Made by a program: the position numbers and the translations under genes. The notes under the pieces are model-generated. The model was not told where the DNA came from and did not search any database. It saw only the letters and a program-made list of their open reading frames with translations. 64,000 bases of DNA from Xanthobacter dioxanivorans (GTDB lineage Bacteria; Pseudomonadota; Alphaproteobacteria; Rhizobiales; Xanthobacteraceae): NCBI RefSeq assembly GCF_016807805.1, contig NZ_CP063362.1, positions 372,001 to 436,000 of the forward strand, written 5' to 3'. Numbering within the stretch: position 1 is the first letter of the stretch; each line of letters opens with the position of its first letter. Of this stretch, positions 16,147-24,321 are shown one piece after another.

Positions 16147-17475
16147 TCACGATTCTGCCTGCGGCACTCCCTGATCAGTCTCCCGAAATTCCTGCGACTG
16201 GCGCGCCCCACGCCGAGGAGGACGCGCAGATGCCGCCTTGCCGTCGAGGATGTCGGTCATCTCGACCGCGACCCGGTCGGCCGCGAGCCGCAGCGCCTCA
16301 TCGATATGGATATAGCGCTGCGTAACGCCGCGCGCCGCGTGGCCGAGGAGCGCTGCGATGGTCAGTTCGGAAAAGCCGAGGTCGCCGGCGACGCTGGCGA
16401 AAGTGTGGCGCAGGGTATGCGGGGTGACGTCCTCCAGCCGCGCCAGCGCGCACACGCGATCGAGCACGCGCACGATCCCGACGAAATGCCCTTCACCCCA
16501 GTCGGCCGGGAAGAAGAAGCGCGATCCGGCCTGTGGTTGAGCCAGCAGCAAGTCGACGGCGGCGCGGCCGATGACCCGCGTCTGCGCGCCGCTCTTCGTG
16601 TCGGGAAATCGGATCGAGCCTTCCTCGTCATGGAGCCAGGCACGCTCCAAAGCGAGCCCCTCCATGCGGCGCAGGCCCGTCATCAGAAAGAAGCGGATCG
16701 CCGCGAGGCCGGTCGGGTGCTCCCCCTCCTGCTCCGCGGCCCGGATCGCTTGGCCGAGCTTTTCGATCTCAGCGCGACTCAGCCGGCGGTCGCGCGGCGT
16801 GCTGGCGAGGCGACGCACGCCCCGCGCCGGGTTGCTCTCGATCTTTCCCAGCCGGACACCGTGTTCGAAGATGGCGTGCAGAGTCGACATGGTCCGCGCA
16901 GCGACGCCCTCGCCGCCCGTCGCGGCACCGCCGCGACTGCCGGCGCGAGGCTTGGAAGTCTTGCCCGCCGCGATGTCGGCCTGTGCCCCCTCGATATCGC
17001 CGAGCTTGAGCGCGCTGACCGCGCGCTTCCCGAGGAGCGGCCGGATATGTACGTCGATGCGGCTGCGATCCATGGCAAGCGTTGACGCTTTGATGGGCCT
17101 CCGTCTCTTACCGAGGATCCGGCCGGCCTCCGCCTCGGCCAGATACCAGTCGCACACCTCAGCAACGGTGATGGCGCCACTGGCCGCCGCTTGCTTTTCC
17201 TCGAGAGGGTCGACGCCCCTGGCGATCCGGCCGAGGATGGCCTTCGCCTCGCGCCGCGCCTCCTCCAAGGTCATGACGCCGTAGCGGCCGATCATGATGC
17301 GACGGCTGCGGCCTTGGGCGTTGCGATATTGGATGACGAAGGTCTTCAAGCCCGAGGCGACGACCTTGACGCCGAAGCCCCGGAGCTCCTGATCCCACTC
17401 GATCAAATACGAACCTTTGACCCCAACCTTCGAAGATTTCAGAGCATCGACCGTCTGCTTCGTGAGCTTTGCCAT
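16147..17475 (-). CDS. Tyrosine integrase, DUF4102 / P4-type
   Basis: A 442-residue site-specific recombinase. The N-terminal 90 residues are the DUF4102 arm-binding domain (FGVKVVASGLKTFVIQYRN, RIMIGRYGVMTLEEARREA). A core-binding helical region follows, then the catalytic domain with R269 (TGLRRMEG), H353-R356 (HTLRH), H379 (LLGHA) and nucleophile Y388 (TQRYIHID). All expected residues are present, so it should be active. It reads away from the tRNA-Gly fragment at 17678-17725, the likely attachment site, 203 bases upstream of its start. Integrases of this family typically target tRNA 3' ends. Confidence 0.93.
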   Translation of the reverse strand: MAKLTKQTVDALKSSKVGVKGSYLIEWDQELRGFGVKVVASGLKTFVIQYRNAQGRSRRIMIGRYGVMTLEEARREAKAILGRIARGVDPLEEKQAAASGAITVAEVCDWYLAEAEAGRILGKRRRPIKASTLAMDRSRIDVHIRPLLGKRAVSALKLGDIEGAQADIAAGKTSKPRAGSRGGAATGGEGVAARTMSTLHAIFEHGVRLGKIESNPARGVRRLASTPRDRRLSRAEIEKLGQAIRAAEQEGEHPTGLAAIRFFLMTGLRRMEGLALERAWLHDEEGSIRFPDTKSGAQTRVIGRAAVDLLLAQPQAGSRFFFPADWGEGHFVGIVRVLDRVCALARLEDVTPHTLRHTFASVAGDLGFSELTIAALLGHAARGVTQRYIHIDEALRLAADRVAVEMTDILDGKAASARPPRRGARQSQEFRETDQGVPQAES

Positions 17476-17498
17476 GATATATCAGCATGTTAGCGGAA

Positions 17499-17541
17499 TT
17501 CTGCTTACTTTATCACGGGCGGCCCGCCGGAGTAAGCAGAA
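17499..17541. repeat. 10-bp inverted repeat upstream of integrase
   Basis: TTCTGCTTAC (17499-17508) and GTAAGCAGAA (17532-17541) are perfect inverted copies 23 bases apart, between the integrase start and the attachment site. Arm-type integrase or excisionase sites, or an operator for int, are the likely uses. Confidence 0.5.
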
Positions 17542-17677
17542 AGTCAGCTTTTCAGGGCGCGTTCAGGCGCGCCATCGGGGAGGTTCGGCGACGGAAATGA
17601 GGAAAAATATAATGTGATTATAGTCATTTATACGACTCCAGCGCAATTCCTCGCAGCGTGGCGCAAGCGCCTAGGGC

Positions 17678-17725
17678 ACCTTGCCAAGGTTGGGGTCGAG
17701 GGTTCGAATCCCTTCGCCCGCTCCA
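17678..17725 (+). other. Attachment site: 3' 48 bp of tRNA-Gly(GCC)
   Basis: The 48 bases run from the anticodon stem (ACC-TTGCCAA-GGT, anticodon GCC) through the T-arm (GAGGG-TTCGAAT-CCCTT) to acceptor CGCCCGC, T and CCA. The 5' half is missing: upstream bases do not pair with the acceptor and give no D-arm. A partial tRNA 3' copy beside a tyrosine integrase is the classic duplicated attachment site left by island integration. With the tRNA reading in the plus direction, the integrated DNA should lie to the left and the intact tRNA-Gly further left still, outside this window. Confidence 0.8.
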
Positions 17726-18093
17726 GTTTCTCTCAAGACAATCAGAATGTTAGACGATGGCGCCAAGAGCGCCATCTCGTCGTCGTGGCGAACGCGCACC
17801 ACATGCGCACCACCACCGTGAAGCTTGCTGCAACAAAACCGTTGGCCCACGGGATTGGGAGCGAAGCTCAAGTCGCGGTCATCTCGGAAAGCAATTCCCT
17901 CTCGGAGGGGCTGGCCCATACTCCGAGTCGGGAAGTGCTTAGACCCCTATCAGTCGCACTAGGAATCCGGGGGTCGGGAGCTCGAATCGTCCCCGGCGCG
18001 ACAGATGCCGCCAGCGACCGCATGCGCCCTTCCGGCTCCATCGGCTCTTCCTCCGCGTTGCATCACAAGCGAAAGACCCATGGAGCGCCGTCG
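17726..18093. other. Intergenic region, no convincing gene
   Basis: 368 bases between the attachment site and the TetR stop. Frames here lack ribosome sites and family resemblance; the minus frame across the tRNA fragment gives only the well-known artefact peptide of antisense tRNA. A stretch at about 17970-18004 looks vaguely like another tRNA 3' end but its T-stem does not pair. Confidence 0.5.
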
Positions 18094-18675
18094 TCAGGTG
18101 GGCCTCGCCGTCTCCCCCATCGCGCAGGCGATCACCTCGGCCATGCGGCGCTCCAGTTCTCCGCCCTCCGGCTCCTGCAGTGGCGTCACCTGCAGCACGG
18201 TGCGCATGATGCCGATGCCGACCAGGAAGGCGGCGATCATCGACGCCTCCCGCATGCCCGGCCGGCCGAGCCTTTCGCTCAGGGGCGCGATGAAGTCCTC
18301 CACGATGAACGCGCGCAGGACCGAAGCTGCCTTCGGGCTGGACAATGAGCGGATGACGATGTCGAGCAACGTGACCTCGTCGGGGGACCGGGGGCCGTCC
18401 TCGGAGAAGATCAGCCCGGCGAGGACGGGGGCCGGATCGCTGGCGACATCCGCCAGAAGCCGGTCGGCCCGCGTTGTCGCCCGGAGGGCTTCCGTGAACA
18501 GTCGTTCCTTCGAGCCGAAGCAGCGGTGGACATAGGCGACGTCGACCCCGACGTCCTCCGCGATGTCGCGCAATCCGGTCTCTTCGTAGGCATGCCGGGA
18601 AAACCGCAGGATCGCGGCAGCCAGAATGCGATCCCGCGTGGCCACTGCCGGCCGGATCGCCGTTTCGATGAGCAT
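18094..18675 (-). CDS. TetR-family regulator
   Basis: A 193-residue repressor-type protein. Residues about 15-60 form the DNA-binding domain (RDRILAAAILRFSRHAYEETG, DIAEDVGVDVAYVHRCFGSKERLF). The C-terminal ligand domain is of the general TetR_C type and ends with an acidic helix near residue 175. It is divergent from the phasin-like gene at 18830 with 154 bases between, and may control that gene and the exporter operon at 19315-24301. No ligand can be predicted. Confidence 0.85.
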   Translation of the reverse strand: MLIETAIRPAVATRDRILAAAILRFSRHAYEETGLRDIAEDVGVDVAYVHRCFGSKERLFTEALRATTRADRLLADVASDPAPVLAGLIFSEDGPRSPDEVTLLDIVIRSLSSPKAASVLRAFIVEDFIAPLSERLGRPGMREASMIAAFLVGIGIMRTVLQVTPLQEPEGGELERRMAEVIACAMGETARPT

Positions 18676-18829
18676 CGCCCCCTCATGGAAAATGGTTGCT
18701 GAGTGTTGGTCGTATGCCTAGGATCGGCGCCGGTCAACAGCGGTTGATAAAGCTCAAGGCCACATCGGCGATATCGGCCCATCATGTTTTCACAGTAGGC
18801 GCGCCCTGAGAGAGGGGAGGAGAGCTGCA

Positions 18830-19153
18830 ATGACCAGAGAGAGCGTCACGAACGGAATGCAATCGTGGCTGAATCAATTCACGAATGCAGTGCCGGGCCG
18901 ATTCGACTGGACCAAGTCGGTGTCCGACGGGCCGTTCAAGCTTTACGCCGAGTTGTACAGGCAGATGCTCGCCGGCACGGCGCGTCAGCTTCAGATTCAG
19001 GCGGAGTACGTCCAGAGACTGGCGGATAGCAGCGACCCGGCGGAGGCGTTCGCCGCCCAGAGCGAGCTGGTGCAGAAATCCGTCGCCTGCTTCATCGAGA
19101 ACGGACAGCAAATCGCCGGCGCTGCGGGCAAGGGCGTTTCTGTCACCTCTTAG
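18830..19153 (+). CDS. Phasin-like protein
   Basis: A 107-residue helical protein with the phasin-domain look: aromatic and basic N-terminus (QSWLNQFTNAVPGRFDWTKS), then amphipathic helices with FAAQSELVQKSVACFIENGQ. Phasins coat polyhydroxyalkanoate granules, but short phasin-domain proteins also occur with no granule role. The ribosome site GGGGAGGAGAG precedes the ATG. No PHA synthase is present in the window. It sits between a TetR gene and an exporter operon, together with the long coiled-coil proteins at 27633 and 28336, so membrane or hydrophobic-surface protection is a possible alternative job. Confidence 0.65.
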   Translation: MTRESVTNGMQSWLNQFTNAVPGRFDWTKSVSDGPFKLYAELYRQMLAGTARQLQIQAEYVQRLADSSDPAEAFAAQSELVQKSVACFIENGQQIAGAAGKGVSVTS

Positions 19154-19314
19154 CTCCCCCTCGACATCCCTGGCGTCCGCCCGGCTTTCGTGTTCGCGGG
19201 CGGGCGCGATATCCGGCTTTCCGTCCTGGTCACGGAACGGGAAGTCGAGTTCAGCAGAAGCTGTTGGAACACAAATGATTCACAGGACCGGATTTCAAAG
19301 AGAGCCTCCCACCC

Positions 19315-20385
19315 ATGACCTCGACCCGGAAACTTCTGATTTTCGCCGTCCTCGCCGTAATCGTGGCCGGCGCAGGGTATTGGGGGTGGCAGAAGTTTTT
19401 CAACAAAAGCCTGCCTGACGGCATCGCCAGCGGAAACGGTCGCATCGAGGCGACCGAGATCGATTTGTCCACCAAGATCCCGGGCCGCATCAGGGACATC
19501 CTGGTGGACGAAGGCGACTTCGTGGAGGCGGGCCAAGTGCTCGCGCGGATGGATACGGAACAGCTCGAAGCCCAGCGCCGTCAGGCGCAAGCCCAGCTCC
19601 AGCGGGCCCTGATCGGCATCGACACCGCCAGGAGCCTCGTGACCCAGCGCGAGGCCGAGCGCCGCGCCGCGATCGCCACCATCGCCCAGCGCAATGCCGA
19701 GCTCGACGCGGCGGACCGCAAGCTCGCGCGATCAAGCCAGCTCGTGAAGACCAATGCCGTGTCCCAGCAGGTGTTTGACGACGATCGGGCGAGCGCCGAG
19801 GGCGCCAAGGCCGCCGTGGCGGCAGCGGAAGCCCAGCTCGCCGCCAGCGAGGCCGGGATCAGCACCGCGAAAGCGCTCATTGTCGATGCGGAAGCGGCGG
19901 TGGACGCGGCGCGCGCGGCCATCGACAGCATCACCGCCGACATCAATGACGGCGTGCTGAAATCCCCCCGCGCCGGCCGCGTCCAGTATCGCGTCGCCCA
20001 GCCGGGCGAGGTCCTGTCCGCCGGCGGGCGGGTGCTCAACCTCGTGGATCTCGGCGATGTGCACATGACCTTCTTCCTGCCCACCGTCCAGGCCGGGCGG
20101 GTCGCGCTCGGCGCCGAGGTCCGGCTGGTGCTCGATGCGGCGCCGCAATACGTCATTCCGGCCAAGGCCACCTTCGTGGCGGACGTCGCCCAGTTCACGC
20201 CCAAGACGGTGGAGACGGAGGAGGAGCGCCTCAAGCTCATGTTCCGGATCAAGGCGCAGATCCCGCCGCAGCTGCTGAAGAAATACATTCAGCAGGTGAA
20301 AACCGGCCTGCCCGGCATGGCCTATGTGCGGCTCGATCCAAACGTGGAGTGGCCAGCCCGTCTCCAGCAGGGCCTCGTGCAATGA
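19315..20385 (+). CDS. HlyD-type membrane fusion protein (YhiI-like)
   Basis: A 356-residue periplasmic adaptor anchored by one membrane segment (about residues 6-23). The first lipoyl half ([20 protein letters not shown]) and second half ([20 protein letters not shown]) flank a long alpha-helical hairpin rich in Ala/Gln (about residues 85-215). The order HlyD, double-ATPase fusion, ABC-2 permease matches the yhiI-rbbA-yhhJ operon of enterobacteria. Its stop overlaps the next start (ATGA). It should link the inner-membrane exporter to an outer-membrane channel not encoded nearby. Confidence 0.88.
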   Translation: MTSTRKLLIFAVLAVIVAGAGYWGWQKFFNKSLPDGIASGNGRIEATEIDLSTKIPGRIRDILVDEGDFVEAGQVLARMDTEQLEAQRRQAQAQLQRALIGIDTARSLVTQREAERRAAIATIAQRNAELDAADRKLARSSQLVKTNAVSQQVFDDDRASAEGAKAAVAAAEAQLAASEAGISTAKALIVDAEAAVDAARAAIDSITADINDGVLKSPRAGRVQYRVAQPGEVLSAGGRVLNLVDLGDVHMTFFLPTVQAGRVALGAEVRLVLDAAPQYVIPAKATFVADVAQFTPKTVETEEERLKLMFRIKAQIPPQLLKKYIQQVKTGLPGMAYVRLDPNVEWPARLQQGLVQ

Positions 20386-23186
20386 GCCCCTCGCAGGACC
20401 CCGGCCCGCCTCCGCCGCCCGCGCCCGTCCGGTCCGTGGTGTCGGTGCAGGCGGTCTCCCTCTCCTTTGGCAAGACCCGGGCGCTGGACGCGGTGAGCCT
20501 CCATATTCCCGCCGGCCGCATGGTCGGGCTTATCGGGCCGGACGGGGTCGGCAAGTCGAGCCTGCTGTCGCTGATTGCCGGAGCGCGGGTCATCCAGCAC
20601 GGACAGGTGGAGGTGCTGGGCGGGGACATGGCCGACTCCCGCCACCGTCGCACCACCTGCCCGCAGATCGCCTATATGCCCCAGGGCCTGGGCAAGAACC
20701 TGTACCCCACTTTGTCGGTGTTCGAGAACGTGGACTTCTTCGGCCGCCTGTTCGGACAGGGCCGGGCCGAGCGGGAGCGCCGGATCGGCGAGTTGCTTGA
20801 GAGCACCGGCCTTGCCCCCTTCTCCGACCGCCCGGCGGGCAAGCTCTCCGGAGGCATGAAGCAGAAGCTCGGCCTATGCTGCGCGCTGATCCACGATCCC
20901 GACCTGCTCATCCTCGACGAGCCCACCACCGGCGTCGATCCCCTGTCGCGGCGCCAGTTCTGGGAGCTGATCGATTCCATCCGCGCCGGCCGGCCGGGCA
21001 TGAGCGTGATCGTCGCCACCGCCTACATGGAGGAAGCCGCCCGCTTCGACTGGCTGGTGGCCATGGACGCCGGCAAGGTGCTCGCCACCGGCACGCCCGC
21101 GGATCTCCTGGCGAAGACCGGGGCCGCCAACCTCGACGCCGCCTTCATCGCCCTGTTGCCGGAAGAGGCGCGCGCGGGGCACCGGGAGGTGGTCATTCCG
21201 CCCCGCCCGGAGGGCGCGGACGGGGAGATCGCCATCGAGGCCGAGCATCTCACCATGCGCTTCGGCGACTTCACCGCGGTGGACGACGTGAGCTTTCGCA
21301 TCGGCCGCGGCGAGATCTTCGGCTTCCTCGGCTCCAACGGCTGCGGCAAGACCACCACCATGAAGATGCTCACCGGCCTGCTCGCCGCCAGCGAGGGCAC
21401 GGCCCGCCTGTTCGGGCAGGAGGTGGACCCGGACGATTTGGCGGTGCGCCGGCGGGTCGGCTACATGAGCCAGGCCTTCTCGCTCTACACGGAGCTGACG
21501 GTCGAGCAGAATCTCGACCTGCACGCCCGCCTGTTCGGCCTCGCCCCCGATGCCATTCCCGGTCGGATCGCCGAGATGGTGAAGCGGTTCGATCTCGCCG
21601 ACGTCACCGACGCGCTGCCGGACGCCCTGCCGCTCGGCATCCGCCAGCGGCTGTCGCTGGCGGTGGCCATGATCCACGCGCCCGACATGCTGATCCTCGA
21701 CGAGCCCACCTCGGGCGTCGACCCGGTCGCCCGCGACGGCTTCTGGCAGATCCTCTCGGATCTCTCCCGCAAGGACAACGTGACCATCTTCGTCTCTACC
21801 CACTTCATGAACGAGGCGGAGTTGTGCGACCGCATCTCGCTCATGCACGCGGGCAAGGTGCTGGTCAGCGACCGTCCGGCAGCGATCATCGAGACGCGCG
21901 GCGCCAAGGACCTGGAAGAAGCCTTCATCGCCTATCTGGAAGACGCCATCGGCACCAAGGCGGCTCCCGCCGCGCCGCCGCCGGAACATAAGCCCGTGTC
22001 GGCGACGAGCGATCGCGCGGAGGAATGGGCCGGCAGGATGGCCACCGGCGGGGGGGCCACGTTCAACCTGCGCCGCATGTACGCCTATACGAGGCGCGAG
22101 GCGCTGGAGCTGAGGCGGGACCCGATCCGCGCCGCCCTCGCCATACTGGGCAGCGTGCTTCTCATGTTCGTGGTGGGCTACGGCATCAACATGGATGTGG
22201 AGAACCTTTCCTTTGCGGTGCTGGACCGCGACGACACCCCGGTGAGCCGCGACTACGTGCTGCAGATCGCCGGCTCCCGCTATTTCACGCAGAAGGCGCC
22301 CATTACCGACTACGCCGACCTCGACCGGCGCATGCGCAGCGGCGAGCTCAGCCTCGCCATCGAGATCCCGCCCGGCTTTGCGCGGGACGCCGCCCACGGG
22401 CGCAAGGTGCAGGTCGCCGCCTGGATCGACGGCGCCATGCCCACCCGCGGGGAGACCGTGCAGGGCTACGTGCAGGGCATCCACGCGGCCTGGCTCACCC
22501 AGAAGGCGCGCGAGCTCTATGGCAAGGCCGCCACCGTCGGCGATTTCCAGCTGCAGATCCGGTACCGATACAATCCGGGGGTCGAGAGCCTGGTCGCCAT
22601 GGCGCCGGCGGTGATCCCGCTGCTCCTGATGATGATCCCGGCGATGCTGGCGGTGCTCAGCGTGGTGCGCGAGAAGGAATTGGGATCGATCATCAACTTC
22701 TACGTCACACCGGTGACCCGGGTGGAATTCCTCGTTGGCAAGCAGCTGCCTTACGTGGCCCTCGCCATGCTGAACTTCCTGATGCTGACGGCCGTCGCCG
22801 TCTTCATCTTCCGCGTGCCCTTTACCGGCAGCTTTCTCACTTTCACCTTCGGTGCGCTGCTCTACGTCATCATCGCCACCGGGATGGGGCTCGTCATCTC
22901 CACCTTCATGAGCAGCCAGATCGCCGCCATCTTCGGCACCGCGCTCATCACGCTCATACCCGCGGTGCAATATTCCGGGATGATCGATCCGGTCTCCTCG
23001 CTCGAGGGGGCGGGAGCGTTCATCGGGCGCATCTACCCCACCACCTATTTCGTCGTCATCTCCCGCGGCACCTTCTCGAAAGCCCTGGACTTCGCCGATC
23101 TGTGGAGCGCGTTCGTGCCGCTCCTGGTCACCGCGCCCGTGCTGCTGTGCCTCGGGGCCATCCTCCTCAAGAAGCAGGCGACGTGA
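20382..23186 (+). CDS. rbbA: RbbA-like fusion: two ABC ATPases plus ABC-2 permease
   Basis: A 934-residue fusion. ATPase domain 1 has Walker [10 protein letters not shown] near residue 56, signature LSGGMKQK and Walker [13 protein letters not shown]. Domain 2 has Walker [11 protein letters not shown] near residue 320 and Walker [13 protein letters not shown], but its signature is degenerate ([10 protein letters not shown]), as also in E. coli RbbA. From about residue 570 an ABC-2 permease follows with an N-terminal membrane helix, a large external domain and about five further helices near the C-terminus. RbbA was described as ribosome-associated, but the fused permease and the HlyD neighbour argue for an exporter. 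The cargo is unknown. Confidence 0.9.
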   Translation: MSPSQDPGPPPPPAPVRSVVSVQAVSLSFGKTRALDAVSLHIPAGRMVGLIGPDGVGKSSLLSLIAGARVIQHGQVEVLGGDMADSRHRRTTCPQIAYMPQGLGKNLYPTLSVFENVDFFGRLFGQGRAERERRIGELLESTGLAPFSDRPAGKLSGGMKQKLGLCCALIHDPDLLILDEPTTGVDPLSRRQFWELIDSIRAGRPGMSVIVATAYMEEAARFDWLVAMDAGKVLATGTPADLLAKTGAANLDAAFIALLPEEARAGHREVVIPPRPEGADGEIAIEAEHLTMRFGDFTAVDDVSFRIGRGEIFGFLGSNGCGKTTTMKMLTGLLAASEGTARLFGQEVDPDDLAVRRRVGYMSQAFSLYTELTVEQNLDLHARLFGLAPDAIPGRIAEMVKRFDLADVTDALPDALPLGIRQRLSLAVAMIHAPDMLILDEPTSGVDPVARDGFWQILSDLSRKDNVTIFVSTHFMNEAELCDRISLMHAGKVLVSDRPAAIIETRGAKDLEEAFIAYLEDAIGTKAAPAAPPPEHKPVSATSDRAEEWAGRMATGGGATFNLRRMYAYTRREALELRRDPIRAALAILGSVLLMFVVGYGINMDVENLSFAVLDRDDTPVSRDYVLQIAGSRYFTQKAPITDYADLDRRMRSGELSLAIEIPPGFARDAAHGRKVQVAAWIDGAMPTRGETVQGYVQGIHAAWLTQKARELYGKAATVGDFQLQIRYRYNPGVESLVAMAPAVIPLLLMMIPAMLAVLSVVREKELGSIINFYVTPVTRVEFLVGKQLPYVALAMLNFLMLTAVAVFIFRVPFTGSFLTFTFGALLYVIIATGMGLVISTFMSSQIAAIFGTALITLIPAVQYSGMIDPVSSLEGAGAFIGRIYPTTYFVVISRGTFSKALDFADLWSAFVPLLVTAPVLLCLGAILLKKQAT

Positions 23187-23188
23187 GC

Positions 23189-24301
23189 ATGCGTGGCGCC
23201 AACGTCCTCCAGCTCGGCATCAAGGAACTGCGTGGTCTCGCCCGGGACCCGATGCTCCTGTTCCTGATCGTCTATGCCTTCACGCTCTCGATCTATACGG
23301 CGTCCCGGGCGATGCCGGAGACGCTGAACCGGGCCGCCATCGGCATCGTGGACGAGGACCAGTCTCCGGTGTCGGTGCGCATTTCCACCGCGTTCTACCC
23401 GCCCTATTTCACCCCGCCGCAGCTCATCACGCCGCAGGAGATGGACACCCGCATGGATGCGGGCCTCGACACCTTCGCCCTCGACATCCCGCCCGACTTC
23501 CAGCGCGATCTCCTGGCCGGCCGCTCGCCCACCATCCAGCTCAACATCGACGCCACCCGCATGTCCCAGGCCTTCACCGGTGGCGGATACGTCCAATCCA
23601 TCGTCACCAGCGAGGTGAGCGAATTCCTCACCCGCCATCGCGGCGCCGCCGCCGTGCCGGTCGACCTCGTTCTGCGCGCCCGCTTCAACGCCGAGCTGAA
23701 CAAGAGCTGGTTCGGCGCCATCACCAACGTCATCTCCTCCATCACCATGCTGTCCATCATACTCACCGGCGCCGCCCTCATCCGCGAGCGCGAGCATGGC
23801 ACCATCGAGCACCTCCTGGTGATGCCGGTGACGCCGACCGAAATCATGGTGAGCAAGATCTGGTCCATGGGGCTGGTGGTGCTGGTGGCGACCTCCTTTT
23901 CCTTGACGGTGGTGGTCCAGGGGCTTCTCTCCGTGCCCGTCCAGGGCTCCCTCGCCTTGTTCCTGGCGGGCACGGCGCTGCAGCTCTTCGCCACCACCTC
24001 GCTGGGCATCTTCCTGGCGACGGTCGCCGGCACCATGCCGCAGTTCGGCCTGCTGCTGATGATGGTGCTGCTGCCCCTGCAGGTGCTCTCCGGCGGCGTT
24101 ACCCCGCGCGAGAGCATGCCCGAGATCATCCAGGTCGTCATGGCGGCGGCGCCCAACACCCACTTCGTCATGCTGGCCCAGGCCATCCTGTTCCGTGGCG
24201 CCGGGCTCGACGTGGTCTGGCCCCAATTGCTGGCCCTCGCCGGCATCGGCACGGTCCTGTTCCTCTTCTCCCTCCAGCGCTTCCGGGCCTTCCTGCGGTG
24301 A
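23189..24301 (+). CDS. yhhJ: ABC-2 permease, YhhJ-like
   Basis: A 370-residue inner-membrane permease. It opens LGIKELRGLARDP, carries a large periplasmic domain (about residues 45-165) with DATRMSQAFTGGGYVQSI, and ends in about five helices including LTGAALIREREHGTIEHLLV and SGGVTPRESMPEI. These segments match E. coli YhhJ from memory very closely. The ATG at 23189 fits YhhJ length; a GTG at 23183 overlapping the RbbA stop is the alternative. It pairs with the permease half of RbbA to give a heterodimeric channel. Confidence 0.9.
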   Translation: MRGANVLQLGIKELRGLARDPMLLFLIVYAFTLSIYTASRAMPETLNRAAIGIVDEDQSPVSVRISTAFYPPYFTPPQLITPQEMDTRMDAGLDTFALDIPPDFQRDLLAGRSPTIQLNIDATRMSQAFTGGGYVQSIVTSEVSEFLTRHRGAAAVPVDLVLRARFNAELNKSWFGAITNVISSITMLSIILTGAALIREREHGTIEHLLVMPVTPTEIMVSKIWSMGLVVLVATSFSLTVVVQGLLSVPVQGSLALFLAGTALQLFATTSLGIFLATVAGTMPQFGLLLMMVLLPLQVLSGGVTPRESMPEIIQVVMAAAPNTHFVMLAQAILFRGAGLDVVWPQLLALAGIGTVLFLFSLQRFRAFLR

Positions 24302-24307
24302 GTGGCG

Positions 24308-24321
24308 GGGGCTTTCGCCCC
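24308..24321. terminator. Hairpin between convergent genes
   Basis: GGGGC-TTTC-GCCCC at 24308-24321 forms a 5-bp GC stem with a tetraloop. It lies between the YhhJ stop (24301) and the convergent stop at 24321. No T-run; moderate strength at best. Confidence 0.4.

Noticed and set aside
17671..17919. Minus-strand frame over the tRNA fragment ending GEGIRTLDPNLGKVP
   Set aside because: This is the well-known artefact of translating antisense tRNA sequence; no ribosome site.
17970..18004. Second tRNA-like 3' end (CTCGAAT loop, GGCGCGACA end)
   Set aside because: The would-be T-stem does not pair and there is no acceptor partner or CCA, so a tRNA or attachment site is not supported.
20874..22970. 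Long minus-strand frame (698 codons) opposite the RbbA gene
   Set aside because: Antisense shadow with His/Gly/Asp-rich repeats typical of reverse-strand high-GC translation.
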